A stretch of 37,036 bases of DNA from Thermoanaerobaculia bacterium (GTDB taxonomy: Bacteria; Acidobacteriota; Thermoanaerobaculia; JALWYX01), in the NCBI GenBank assembly GCA_027078415.1, contig JALWYX010000068.1, positions 1 through 37,036 on the forward strand. Reading direction: 5' to 3'. The notes beneath the pieces are model-generated. The model did no database searches and was not told the DNA's origin. It worked only from the letters and a program-made list of their open reading frames with translations. The position numbers were made by a program, and so were the translations under genes. Positions 27,167-35,676 of this stretch are shown here, piece after piece. Position 1 is the first letter of the stretch; each line of letters begins with the position of its first letter.

Positions 27167-28437
27167 ATAAGATAGATTACTTAGAAGATCTAGTATTTTC
27201 TTTAAAAAAGAAATTTTCGCAGGTCGAATTATTTTTCAAAGAAAGTTTTTGTATCAATTACAAAATATCTTCCACTTCTTTTGGGAAGATTGTAAATGAA
27301 GAGAACGGATGGGCTTTAAGGGCAACAAATTCTAAAAAGTCACTCTTTATTTCAGCTAAAGGTATTCCTTGCGATTTTTCCTTGTTGCCCGAACCTGCAA
27401 ACCAGTATATAGAGCTACCCAACCCAAATTTATCTGTTATTGCACTTCCAGAAGAATCACCTGTGCTTGTAAATGATCACCAAGTAAAGTTCCTATTTAT
27501 TTTCTTCGCTTCTCGAATAAGTGTACCTATCTCCCTAGAGCTATCGGATGCCTATACACTAATCTACGTAGTAAGTAGCAAGGGTATTAAAGGAGCACGG
27601 TTGCATCAATTGGCAGTTTTAAGGATAAAGCTACTCTCACCTAAGAAGCAGATGTTCTCTTATACATTTAAAAATGCTCAAAATATACGACCTATGCAAA
27701 TTATAAGAGATATAAAGAGAAAGGTTACCTCTGAAATTTCAGCTGAGCCTTTTAAAAAACGAGTTTCCGTTCCCTACGTTGTTATCTCTCCAGAGGTCAG
27801 TGCTTCTATTTTAAGTAAGTTGAGTTTTCTTTTCATAGGTGAGAAGGGTTATAAATTCCTGAAAGAGCTAGATTTGTATTCTCAAAACAAATTTGTAGCT
27901 TCTCCTTTAGTGAATATAGTAGATTATGCGGATTTCCCAGGAGCAACCGTAAGGTTTCCTTTTGATGATGAAGGAGTTTCAACTAAAAAACTTGACATAG
28001 TAAAGAAAGGTAGGTTTGTAAAGCTTCTCTCACCACGCCAATTTGCTAATGATTCTGAAGATTATGTTGCGTGTATGTATAGAGAGAGTATTCACGATTA
28101 CCCTACAGTTAACAGTTCAAATTTTTATATATCTCCCTCGCAGCTAGCGAGCAATCCGCAAGAGTTAGTTAAAAATGTAAAAAAAGGCTTATTTATTAGC
28201 CATCTTACTTCTCCTGTTTTTCTCTCCAGCAGGTCTCTAACGTTTTATTTCAAAGGTGTTGGATATTTAATAGAAAAGGGTGTACTTACCAAATCTGTTA
28301 CTTTTACAGCAGCTTCAGAACCTTTCCTTTTTTTCAAAAGAATAGTGGGTATAGGAAATGACCTTAAATTTTTTATGGTCGGTCGTTTTTTTGGATCACC
28401 TACTTTACTTGTTAATAAAGGATTTACAATTCTGTAA
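27148..28437 (+). CDS. pmbA: TldE/PmbA-type subunit
   Basis: The non-catalytic partner of TldD. In 429 residues the C-terminal half has the PmbA pattern: FPFDDEGVSTKKLDI, SSNFYISPSQLASNP, VKKGLFISHL and VGIGNDLKFFM. There is no HExxxH motif, as expected. The N-terminal domain is strongly diverged. The start is GTG at 27148, inside tldD, and its stop shares one base with the start of the next gene. The tight packing tldD-tldE-YchF-like suggests one transcript and perhaps one process. The peptide substrate is not evident, since no small precursor-like gene lies next to it. Confidence 0.85.
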   Translation: METATLNKIDYLEDLVFSLKKKFSQVELFFKESFCINYKISSTSFGKIVNEENGWALRATNSKKSLFISAKGIPCDFSLLPEPANQYIELPNPNLSVIALPEESPVLVNDHQVKFLFIFFASRISVPISLELSDAYTLIYVVSSKGIKGARLHQLAVLRIKLLSPKKQMFSYTFKNAQNIRPMQIIRDIKRKVTSEISAEPFKKRVSVPYVVISPEVSASILSKLSFLFIGEKGYKFLKELDLYSQNKFVASPLVNIVDYADFPGATVRFPFDDEGVSTKKLDIVKKGRFVKLLSPRQFANDSEDYVACMYRESIHDYPTVNSSNFYISPSQLASNPQELVKNVKKGLFISHLTSPVFLSSRSLTFYFKGVGYLIEKGVLTKSVTFTAASEPFLFFKRIVGIGNDLKFFMVGRFFGSPTLLVNKGFTIL

Positions 28438-29381
28438 TGCTAAAAATAGGTGTTTTACTCTCTAAACACTATCTGGTAAACCCTCTTCCTGCTATCTATG
28501 GGGTAGAGGTAGATAGTAAAGAGTTTACTTATAAACTTTATGATACTTATTTGCCTCAACTGCAAACGATATTTGATTCAGCTAAAGTTACATACTCGCA
28601 AATAGAGTATAACGTTTTCGAAGGATTTGATCTTGATAAGGATATATTAAAAGATTACGACGCTGTTGTATTACTGCCTGCAAATGACAATGAATTAGCT
28701 AGTAAAGAGATCGGTAGTTTTATCTCGTTAGCTGTGTTGACAGATTATGAAGTTGTTATAAAAAGATTGGAGAGGTTATCTAAGTTGGGCAGAAAAATCT
28801 CTAACAGTCAAATGTTTGAGAGAAAACTCTTATCAAAAGCTGTTTCTACTTTGGAAGAGAATAAACCTCTTAATGTAATCCATTTTTCAGAGAATGAGCG
28901 TAAATTGCTGAAAGGCTTTTCCTTTATATCTTTGAAGCCTTTTATAGTAGTTACAAAGAGTGATACAACTTTTCAAGGGTGTTATACGTTAACTGCCGAG
29001 ATAGATATAGAGGCAGAATTAGTAAGTATGGACTCTAGCGAGAGGCAAGAGTTTTTAGAAGAGTTTGGAATAGATATCACTTTGCATAAAAGATTAGCGG
29101 AAAAAATAGTTGAAGTTACTGCGAAAATTAAAGTTTACACAGCTAATAGTTCTGAAGCTAAAGTTTGGTTGTTTGAAAGAGAAAAAACAGTAGTCGATTT
29201 TGCGTCTTATATCCACTCTGATCTGGCTAAAAACTTTGTAAGAGCAGAAGTTTTAAACGTGAAGGATATTGTAGATGCAGGATCTATTAAAGTGGCAAAA
29301 GAGAAAAATATTCTCAAAACAGTGGGGAAAGGGTATATTATAAAAAACGAAGATTTCGTGCAAATAAAAGCCAGGGTTTAA
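28437..29381 (+). CDS. YchF-family protein with degenerate nucleotide-binding domain and intact TGS domain
   Basis: A 314-residue protein whose last two thirds follow YchF (Obg-like ATPase) closely: a helical coiled-coil insert (TDYEVVIKRLERLSKLG, LEENKPLNVIHFSENERKLL), EAELVSMDSSERQEFLEEFGI, and a C-terminal TGS domain (VWLFEREKTVVDFASYIHSD, KNFVRAEV, GKGYIIKNEDFVQ). The N-terminal third still begins MLKIGV like YchF MKIGIVG, but the P-loop is gone (LLSKHYLVN where GLPNVGKS is expected) and the G3 DxxG Asp is lost (VFEG). The protein is about 50 residues shorter than usual. The G4 position reads TKSD (173-176), closer to canonical GTPase NKxD than to the YchF NxxE. It looks like a pseudo-ATPase; the frame is intact and the reading clean, so it is not an obvious pseudogene. 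Fold assignment is good, role unknown. Confidence 0.8.
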   Translation: MLKIGVLLSKHYLVNPLPAIYGVEVDSKEFTYKLYDTYLPQLQTIFDSAKVTYSQIEYNVFEGFDLDKDILKDYDAVVLLPANDNELASKEIGSFISLAVLTDYEVVIKRLERLSKLGRKISNSQMFERKLLSKAVSTLEENKPLNVIHFSENERKLLKGFSFISLKPFIVVTKSDTTFQGCYTLTAEIDIEAELVSMDSSERQEFLEEFGIDITLHKRLAEKIVEVTAKIKVYTANSSEAKVWLFEREKTVVDFASYIHSDLAKNFVRAEVLNVKDIVDAGSIKVAKEKNILKTVGKGYIIKNEDFVQIKARV

Positions 29382-30670
29382 AGATCCTCTAGCTCATAGA
29401 TTACAGATTTAAGACCGTAATTTTTTATTTTTCTCTGTAATGTTCTTAGGCTCATGCCCAGTTCTTTTGCTACTTCTACTCTGTTTCCCTTGTATTTTAT
29501 TAACAGCTCTTTTATCAAAGAACGCTCATCTTGTAAGTGTAAATCATTAGCAGTGTATTTCTCCAGATCTTTAACTTTTATTGCTTTACCTGGGTTTATT
29601 ATCGCTATTCTTTCTATAAAATTTAAAAGCTCTCTAACGTTTCCTTCCCATCTTTTTTGCTTTAACCATTCTATAGCTTCGTCGGTTAGTGTTGGAGGTC
29701 TCAGTTTATTTTTTTTCGTAACCTTTATAATCGCGTATTTTGCTAGTAATGGTATATCTTCTTTTCTTTCTCTTAGAGGAGGTATACGGATAGGAAATAC
29801 GTTTAACCTAAAAAATAGGTCTTTCCTGAATGTGCCGTCTGATATTGAACGGTCAAGATCTTTGTTTGTAGCTGCTATAACTCTTACATCTACTTTCCTT
29901 GGAGTTCCTCCTATAGGCTCAACTATTCCATCCTCTATCACTCTTAAAAGTTTTGTCTGTGCTGATAGATCCAAATCTCCTATTTCGTCTAAGAATAAAG
30001 TGCCCTTGTCCGCTTGTACAAATTTGCCTAACCTTCTACTGGTAGCTCCTGTGAAAGCCCCCTTCTCATGACCAAACAGTTCACTTTCTACAAGTTCCTT
30101 CGGTATGGCTGAACAGTTTATAGGAATAAAAGGTTTATCTTTTCTCTGGGATAGTGAATGAATAATTTTTGCAAAAAGTTCTTTCCCAGTGCCAGATTCT
30201 CCTAGCAAAAGTACAGTGGAATTTGTTCTAGCAACTTTCTGTGCCAAACGTAGTACTTTCCTAAAGTTTTGTGATTTTCCTACTATTTTTATGCCTTCAA
30301 TCTTTTCTATTTCTAACAGAGTATGTTCTTTGATAAGTTGTAACAGTCTTTTTAGATCCAGAGGTTTTTCCAAGAATTCAACCACTCCTTCTTTAAATGC
30401 TTTTATAGCTGTCTGGGTAGTGCCATATGCGGTGATTATGAATATAGGTATATCTAAACTTTTTCTGTTTACAAATTTAACTACTTCTATTCCATTCTTA
30501 TCGGGTAGTTTTAGATCTGTGATGATAAGATCAAACTCCATATTTTCAAGGAGGGTAACTGCTTCTGAATAATTGGTAGCTTCACTGATATCCAAACCAG
30601 CTTTTCTAAGAGCTGTTACCAACATTTTACGCAAAGAGTCTTTGTCTTCAACAAGAAGAATTTTTGCCAT
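29378..30670 (-). CDS. Sigma-54-dependent response regulator, NtrC/PilR class
   Basis: An activator of sigma-54 RNA polymerase, 430 residues. Domains in order: receiver (1-120) with phospho-acceptor D52 in IITDLKLPD; AAA+ ATPase (about 130-360) with Walker A GESGTGKE (157-164), the sigma-54 contact loop GAFTGA (204-209), Walker B GTLFLDEIGD and RLNVFPIRIPPLRER; and a C-terminal Fis-type helix-turn-helix (EVAKELGMSLRTLQRKIKNY). It overlaps selA by 23 bases and converges with the YchF-like gene, their stops overlapping by 3-4 bases. It is the only sigma-54 activator in the window, so it is the natural candidate to act at the pilin promoter, with the kinase at 4486-6075 as possible partner. This pairing is an inference. 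Confidence 0.93.
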   Translation of the reverse strand: MAKILLVEDKDSLRKMLVTALRKAGLDISEATNYSEAVTLLENMEFDLIITDLKLPDKNGIEVVKFVNRKSLDIPIFIITAYGTTQTAIKAFKEGVVEFLEKPLDLKRLLQLIKEHTLLEIEKIEGIKIVGKSQNFRKVLRLAQKVARTNSTVLLLGESGTGKELFAKIIHSLSQRKDKPFIPINCSAIPKELVESELFGHEKGAFTGATSRRLGKFVQADKGTLFLDEIGDLDLSAQTKLLRVIEDGIVEPIGGTPRKVDVRVIAATNKDLDRSISDGTFRKDLFFRLNVFPIRIPPLRERKEDIPLLAKYAIIKVTKKNKLRPPTLTDEAIEWLKQKRWEGNVRELLNFIERIAIINPGKAIKVKDLEKYTANDLHLQDERSLIKELLIKYKGNRVEVAKELGMSLRTLQRKIKNYGLKSVIYELEDL

Positions 30671-32015
30671 ACAGAATTTGCTTCAATCTTTCGATTACAA
30701 TTTTATCTTCATCAGGAAATACTGTTGTTAAGTTGATAATTATTTTGTTGTGTTTTACATGAGGTACAATTGGAGGATTAGATAGCAAAAGCTTTTCTAA
30801 GGTTTTTTTCTTGTAGGGGAAAGCGAGTGCAGGAACTTCTATCGGCGTTAACACCCCTGAGCCTCCACCTAGGTAACTGCAATCTTTTATTATCTCTCCT
30901 CCTACTACTTTTTTTATCTTTTCTGTTCTTTTATTTATATTCCCAAGATCGGGTAGATTCTTTTCAATTGGCATATTTGATTCTATAAGTATACTTGAGA
31001 GTAACTTTTCTAGATACACAATTGTAAACTTACCAACTCTGAATGTTCTATAGAGCGGCGATTTGCGGAGTCTATTTATCAAGATATGTTTACCTACTAT
31101 TATTCCTCCTTGTGGCCCGTATAGTAACTTATCTGAACTAAACAGAACAAGATCTACTCCCATATCTATTAACTCTTTAACGCTGGGGAAAGGTATATCT
31201 ATTTTGTTTGTATCTATCAGTTTTCCAGAACCTTCGTCTACAAACAGGGGTATTTTAGCCGTTTTAGCTAATCTGACTAGTTCTTTTACTGTAGGGGAAG
31301 TAGTGAATCCTTCTATATTAAAGTTGCTTTTTTTTACTTTTAGTATGAATCCTGTTTTCTCGCGCGATATTGCGTTTTTGTAATCCGATATGTAAGTTTT
31401 GTTAGTTGAACCTACAATGCGGACTTTTGTTCCACTGGCTTTTAGTATTTCCATTAGCCGAAAATTGTCTCCGATTTCTATAACTTCATCCATTCCTATA
31501 ATTACTTCTTTGCCTTCTCCAAAAGTTTTTCCCACCAGATATAGAGCTGCCGCGTTGTTATTTACAACCAGTGCAGAATCGCATCCGGTTATAATACTCA
31601 ACATTTTAGCTATTCTCCAAAGCCTATCGCCTCTTTGTCCTGTATATAAGTTGAATTCTAGATCTATATAGCGCGTCAGTACTGCTAGAGAATACGTAAG
31701 TATATCATTGTCTAAAGGTGTACGCCCTAGGTTTGTATGTATAAGCGTCCCAGTAGCGTTAATTACTTTAGAAATAGAAGGTATGATTGTATTTTTTATA
31801 TATTTTTCTACGTTTGCTGCAAGAGAATTTAGGGCATCTTTTAACTCTTCTTCGTTGTTTATAGATTTTTTCAGTTCTTCTATTATTTTGGAAATGGCTA
31901 ACGATACGACCGTTTTTCCGTAAATTGTAGATAGTTTTTTTATAGAAGATTCTTGCAAGATTCTCGATATCTGAGGTATTTTCCTTAATAACAGTTTTTT
32001 ATCTCTGCTAATCAT
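30648..32015 (-). CDS. selA: L-seryl-tRNA(Sec) selenium transferase
   Basis: A PLP enzyme that converts Ser-tRNA(Sec) to Sec-tRNA(Sec). At 455 residues it is close to E. coli SelA (463). Signatures include VINATGTLIHTNLGRTPL, a PLP-domain core with NNNAAALYL, DEGSG, and the PLP lysine K296 in FSSDKLLYGPQGGIIVG. Its presence implies selenocysteine use, yet selB, selD and tRNA-Sec are not in the window and I found no gene here interrupted by an in-frame UGA. The ATG at 32015 lacks a Shine-Dalgarno and sits directly after a TATATATAT run, only 33 bases from the divergent gene. It is co-transcribed with the NtrC-type regulator (23-base overlap). An archaeal-type SelA-like paralogue of other function is unlikely given the full length. 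Confidence 0.9.
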   Translation of the reverse strand: MISRDKKLLLRKIPQISRILQESSIKKLSTIYGKTVVSLAISKIIEELKKSINNEEELKDALNSLAANVEKYIKNTIIPSISKVINATGTLIHTNLGRTPLDNDILTYSLAVLTRYIDLEFNLYTGQRGDRLWRIAKMLSIITGCDSALVVNNNAAALYLVGKTFGEGKEVIIGMDEVIEIGDNFRLMEILKASGTKVRIVGSTNKTYISDYKNAISREKTGFILKVKKSNFNIEGFTTSPTVKELVRLAKTAKIPLFVDEGSGKLIDTNKIDIPFPSVKELIDMGVDLVLFSSDKLLYGPQGGIIVGKHILINRLRKSPLYRTFRVGKFTIVYLEKLLSSILIESNMPIEKNLPDLGNINKRTEKIKKVVGGEIIKDCSYLGGGSGVLTPIEVPALAFPYKKKTLEKLLLSNPPIVPHVKHNKIIINLTTVFPDEDKIVIERLKQILYGKNSSC

Positions 32016-32048
32016 ATATATATAATAATCAAGAAAGAGGTCTGCAGT

Positions 32049-32630
32049 GTGGAAGGGTATAAAAGAGAGCAGGTAGAAGCGGAACTTCGCGCTATAGAAG
32101 AAGCTATAAAAGAGCTAGAAATTTTGTACAGGAGATACTTCAGCGGTGATCTTGACATACCGCCCGAGAAGGAAAGATTACAACTTTTCCATAGAATAAG
32201 GAGGTTGCAAGTCAAGGGTCTTCCGAGACGAGTAGATATGTTCAGACTTTCAATGCTAGAGTCTCGATTTAACACTTACTGTGAAATGTTTCTTCGTAAA
32301 TTACGCTTGATAGAGATGGGAAAAGAAACTGTTCCAGGTAAGGGTTTAACTGGCGATAAAGATAAAAAAGGAGAGTTGGATCCTACTAAAGGTATAGATT
32401 TTAGTTCTGTAGATCTAGATAAGGGTGCAGTTGCTATTTTTAAAAAGTTGGAGCAACTTAAAGGTAAACCTCCTGCCTCAGATTTGGTAACCTTTAAAAA
32501 TATGATAAATAAACGTATTGCCGAGGTGTCTAAAAAAGCTGGAACAAAACGTGTAGTATGTAAAATTGTTACAGAAGATGGTAAAGTGAAATTGAAGATG
32601 ATAGCTCTTGCTAAAAGGAGAAAAAAATGA
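32049..32630 (+). CDS. MXAN_5187 C-terminal-like helical protein, function unknown
   Basis: A 193-residue soluble, highly charged protein. The first 95 residues are helical (EAELRAIEEAIKELEILYRRYFSG, RLQVKGLPRRVDMFRLSMLESRFNTYCEMFLRKL), a pattern I recall from the MXAN_5187 C-terminal family of Myxococcota and relatives. A short Gly/Lys/Asp-rich linker follows, then a small C-terminal domain (AVAIFKKLEQLKGK ... KRVVCKIVTEDGKVKLKMIA). The start is GTG at 32049 with AGAGG about 10 bases upstream. It overlaps the TPR gene by ATGA and is divergent from selA. The family match is from memory and the role is unknown. Confidence 0.65.
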   Translation: MEGYKREQVEAELRAIEEAIKELEILYRRYFSGDLDIPPEKERLQLFHRIRRLQVKGLPRRVDMFRLSMLESRFNTYCEMFLRKLRLIEMGKETVPGKGLTGDKDKKGELDPTKGIDFSSVDLDKGAVAIFKKLEQLKGKPPASDLVTFKNMINKRIAEVSKKAGTKRVVCKIVTEDGKVKLKMIALAKRRKK

Positions 32631-33511
32631 GGTTGAATAAAATTGTTGCCCTGATAACACTTGCTGTTGTATTAATAGGTTTTAGTTCACGTCTAGATAA
32701 AGTGATAAAAAGAAAAATTGAAGAGGTTGAAAGTTCTCCTACTGATCCTGCACTTTATAACGATCTGGGTAATTTGTTAGTTTTAGCTAAAAGATATAAG
32801 GAAGCGGAAGAAAAGTATAAGACAGCATTGGAGATAGATTCTAATTTTGTTGTAGCCAGAATTAATCTGGCTTTATTGTATCTATCGTTAGATAGATATA
32901 AAAGTATACTTGAAATACTTGCACCTTTAAAGGAGAACAATGCTTATGCTCTTTTTCTCGAAGGAATAGCTTTTGAAAAATTAGGTAAAAATAAAAAAGC
33001 TCTCGATAAGTATAAAAAAGCTTTTTCTAAGAATCCTATGTTAACGGTTGCGGAAGATAATCCTTTAATCTTAGATAGCAATTTAGTCGGGAGAGCCATT
33101 ATAGAATTTGAATTTACATCTCAAGGAATCTCTCACCTTAAATATAAAGATTCCTCTCTATTGGAGAGTCTATTTGAAGATAAATTAGAAACTTCTATAA
33201 GTTCTTCTGATACTTCTAAGGGCAGAGTTGTTAGCCAAGAGAAAGGGTCTAAAAAGAAAGGGTTATCAGTTAAAAGGGTAGATTTTCCTCCACCTAGACC
33301 TAAAACTCATAAGAGTGTTCAAAGCAAGAGTTTAAAAAAACCTCCCCCACCTCCTCCAGAATTTAACTTAAAAGAAACTCAACAGGCGCCCAATGTACCT
33401 CCTCCACCTCCTCCAGCATTTGATAAAAATGATAAAAAAAGGAAACAGATAAAGCAGCGAATTTTTGGTGTACCTACACCTGAAAGTAATGCTAGGTGGG
33501 GAGGTTATTAA
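32627..33511 (+). CDS. Exported or membrane-anchored TPR protein with polyproline C-terminus
   Basis: A 294-residue protein with an N-terminal hydrophobic segment (IVALITLAVVLIGFSS, a signal peptide or anchor), then about three tetratricopeptide repeats between residues 40 and 140 (PALYNDLGNLLVLAKRYKEA, ARINLALLYLSLDRYKS, LFLEGIAFEKLGKNKKALDK). A low-complexity tail has a PPP at 221-223 and two runs of six prolines (239-244 and 258-263) among Lys/Ser residues. TPRs are protein-binding scaffolds; the tail is probably extracytoplasmic and disordered. The six-proline runs would need elongation factor P. Start: AAGGAG Shine-Dalgarno at 32615-32620 and ATGA overlap with the gene before. Its stop is 6 bases from the convergent M24 gene. 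Not recognised at gene level. Confidence 0.75.
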   Translation: MRLNKIVALITLAVVLIGFSSRLDKVIKRKIEEVESSPTDPALYNDLGNLLVLAKRYKEAEEKYKTALEIDSNFVVARINLALLYLSLDRYKSILEILAPLKENNAYALFLEGIAFEKLGKNKKALDKYKKAFSKNPMLTVAEDNPLILDSNLVGRAIIEFEFTSQGISHLKYKDSSLLESLFEDKLETSISSSDTSKGRVVSQEKGSKKKGLSVKRVDFPPPRPKTHKSVQSKSLKKPPPPPPEFNLKETQQAPNVPPPPPPAFDKNDKKRKQIKQRIFGVPTPESNARWGGY

Positions 33512-33517
33512 TTTAGA

Positions 33518-34732
33518 TTAGTAAAATTTAGTTATGTTTATTAATTGCAGTTGGGAAGGGTGGATATAATAAGTATTTTCTATTCTTATCCCAAATCCAT
33601 CTTTAAATGAATATATCCCCGGCTCTAATGTGAATGTATCGCCTGGTCTTATTAACGAAGTTTTGTCGCTGGTTTTTATGAAAAAAGGAGCTTGATGTAA
33701 ATGATAACCAACTCCATGTCCTAAAGAATGAAGCATCCCTTCCTCTATGTTTTGGAAATTACCGAATTGAATTTTTCTTTTTTTCAGTAAATCTATAACT
33801 TTTTCTTGGATAGAAAATGCCGAAACTGGTTTACCCTCTTTTACCAAGGTTTGTATCTCTTTTTCTGCTATCTTTAAAGCGAGTTTTGTTGTAGTATACA
33901 TTTCGTCTTCTTTTTTGGATAGATGACCTTTCCATATGGTTCTGGTTACGTCTATGAAGAGGTTTTTTTGAGGATATAGGTCTATGATAACTGGTGTATT
34001 AGCTGGTATTGGAGTATCGTCACTTAAAGTTACATGTAACTCTGCAGCTTGTTTTCCGTAAGCAAAAATATCCCCGTAAGGCAAAAAGGCACCTTCCTTA
34101 GCTAAAGCCGAAAGAGTATAACTTCTAAGTATGCCTACCGTTAAAGGCTTATTTTTTAGATATAGTAAATTATTTTTTATCTCGGAAGCGTTGAATTTTT
34201 GCTTTATATACCTAAATACCTTTCTTAGAACTTTCGCTAGTTTAAACATCTCGTTAAGTTCCCAATCTATACGGGTTCTCCATATAGTTTCTAGAAACTG
34301 GTCTCCAGCTATTGTTTCAAATCCGTTTTTAAGCAGCTCTTCCTGAAGATAACTCCATAAGGAAAAGTGGATCTCTCCCGCCAACGCTACTTTTTTAGGG
34401 TAAATATTGCTGTTTAAGTAGTTTACTATTTGTTTAGCTCTTGTTTTATATATATTACCGTCCCAGTTCGCTGGCTTTGCTATGGTGGTGGGGACTCCAC
34501 TTTCAACGGTTGTATAGTAATCTGAGGGAGAGAAAACTATACACTGTATATCTTCTTCAACCGAAATTGTTATGAACAGTTCACTTCCTTGGCCTTCTCC
34601 TAAAAACGGCACTATATAAGGTGAATTACGCTTTGCTATTATTGTTATTAGTGGTACGTTTATCTTTTTTAAAGAAGTGGCCAACTGACTTACCCTAATT
34701 TTTGTAAACTCTTTTAATCTATAAGAGGGCAT
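33518..34732 (-). CDS. M24-family metallopeptidase (Xaa-Pro aminopeptidase/dipeptidase-like)
   Basis: A pita-bread fold peptidase. Metal ligands are visible: two aspartates in IIDLYPQKNLFIDVTRT, the histidine block LGHGVGYHLHQAP, and two glutamates in TLEPGIYSF and GIRIENTYY. The N-terminal creatinase-like domain (about 160 residues) is diverged. The frame is open from ATG 34774, but ATG 34732 is preferred: it has an AGG at suitable distance, reduces overlap with ribF from 56 to 14 bases, and places MPSYRLKEFTKIRVSQLAT at the usual M24B start. The 404-residue product probably trims proline-containing peptides. It is last in the rimO-ribF operon. The two family aspartates are spaced by a slightly unusual hydrophobic segment, but all five ligands are kept. 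Confidence 0.85.
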   Translation of the reverse strand: MPSYRLKEFTKIRVSQLATSLKKINVPLITIIAKRNSPYIVPFLGEGQGSELFITISVEEDIQCIVFSPSDYYTTVESGVPTTIAKPANWDGNIYKTRAKQIVNYLNSNIYPKKVALAGEIHFSLWSYLQEELLKNGFETIAGDQFLETIWRTRIDWELNEMFKLAKVLRKVFRYIKQKFNASEIKNNLLYLKNKPLTVGILRSYTLSALAKEGAFLPYGDIFAYGKQAAELHVTLSDDTPIPANTPVIIDLYPQKNLFIDVTRTIWKGHLSKKEDEMYTTTKLALKIAEKEIQTLVKEGKPVSAFSIQEKVIDLLKKRKIQFGNFQNIEEGMLHSLGHGVGYHLHQAPFFIKTSDKTSLIRPGDTFTLEPGIYSFKDGFGIRIENTYYIHPSQLQLINITKFY

Positions 34733-35666
34733 AGTTTGCCTGTCTACCAAATATTTCTCTCGTTTTTTTGACATCTATATATATTTGTTGTAAAAGTTCT
34801 TTTATACTACCAAATCGTTTTTCGTCTCGTAGCCTTTCTAAAAAAAATAATTTTAAGTATTTACCTCTTATATCTTCTGCGAAGTTTAGAATAAACGCTT
34901 CGATAATAGGTTCTTTTGTTGTGTCTTCAAAGGTGGGTCTTGTGCCTATGTTGATAGCAGCCGGATAGAGAGTGTTTTTGTATTTGGCTGCTCCGGCATA
35001 TACACCTATCTTAGGGTGTAGATCTTTTTCTGGAGAGATATTAGCTGTAGGATACCCTATTTTGTTTCCTCTGCCTAACAAAGGAAAGACTTTCCCACCT
35101 AATGGGTATGGATATCCTAGAAAGTAGTTGGCCTTTTTTATTTCTCCATTTTCAATAAGAGTTCTAATAAGGGAGCTAGATACAATTGATCCTTCTCTAG
35201 TAACTAATTCTACTATTTCTACTTCTATGTTAAAGTTTTCACAAAAAGATTTTAGGTAAATGGCATTGCCTTCTCTCTTGTTTCCAAACTTGAAGTTTTC
35301 TCCTATTACAATTTTTTGAGGTTTGAGCCGTTGTATTAGTAGTTCTTCTACAAACCAGGAGGCAGAGTGTTTTAAAAATTCGTAGTCAAATTTGATTTCC
35401 AGGTAGTAATCTATTCCTAATTGTTCTATTTTTTCTAGTTTCTCTTCTCGTGTTAAGATATTTTTAAATCTACCCTTTTCTAATATTGTCCTGGGATGTG
35501 GATAGAAAGTTAAAAGTAGGGAAGGAGCTTTTCTATTTTTTGCTGAATTTAAAGTTATCTCTATCAGCTTTTGCTGGCCTAAATGCAGACCATCGAAATT
35601 ACCTATAGTTATAATACCGTCTTTAGGCAGATCACTTTTTTGTAGTATATCTTCTATAACGAGCAT
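34719..35666 (-). CDS. ribF: Bifunctional riboflavin kinase / FMN adenylyltransferase
   Basis: Makes FMN and FAD from riboflavin. The 315 residues comprise an N-terminal nucleotidyltransferase domain with GNFDGLHLGQQKL (HxGH-type motif, here HLGQ), FYPHPRTIL, GENFKFGNKREGN and SSSLIRTLIENGEI. The C-terminal kinase domain has GRGNKIGYPTANI (PTAN motif) and GVYAG. AAGGAAA about 12 bases before the ATG is the Shine-Dalgarno and overlaps the end of rimO; the genes are 10 bases apart. The end overlaps the M24 gene. No riboflavin riboswitch is seen upstream, which fits its position inside an operon. Confidence 0.96.
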   Translation of the reverse strand: MLVIEDILQKSDLPKDGIITIGNFDGLHLGQQKLIEITLNSAKNRKAPSLLLTFYPHPRTILEKGRFKNILTREEKLEKIEQLGIDYYLEIKFDYEFLKHSASWFVEELLIQRLKPQKIVIGENFKFGNKREGNAIYLKSFCENFNIEVEIVELVTREGSIVSSSLIRTLIENGEIKKANYFLGYPYPLGGKVFPLLGRGNKIGYPTANISPEKDLHPKIGVYAGAAKYKNTLYPAAINIGTRPTFEDTTKEPIIEAFILNFAEDIRGKYLKLFFLERLRDEKRFGSIKELLQQIYIDVKKTREIFGRQANYALL

Positions 35667-35676
35667 GTCTATTTCC

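Noticed and set aside
28437-28760. Frameshift or truncation destroying the YchF G domain
   Set aside because: The protein begins with a YchF-like first strand at a plausible start, shows no stop or frame change, and the upstream sequence is tldE coding DNA, so no missing P-loop can be recovered in another frame.
29454-30071. 205-codon plus-strand open frame opposite the sigma-54 activator
   Set aside because: Antisense shadow of a gene whose AAA+ and HTH motifs are intact.
30648-32015. Selenoprotein or in-frame UGA genes near selA
   Set aside because: All neighbouring genes read through to normal-looking C-termini without internal UGA codons.
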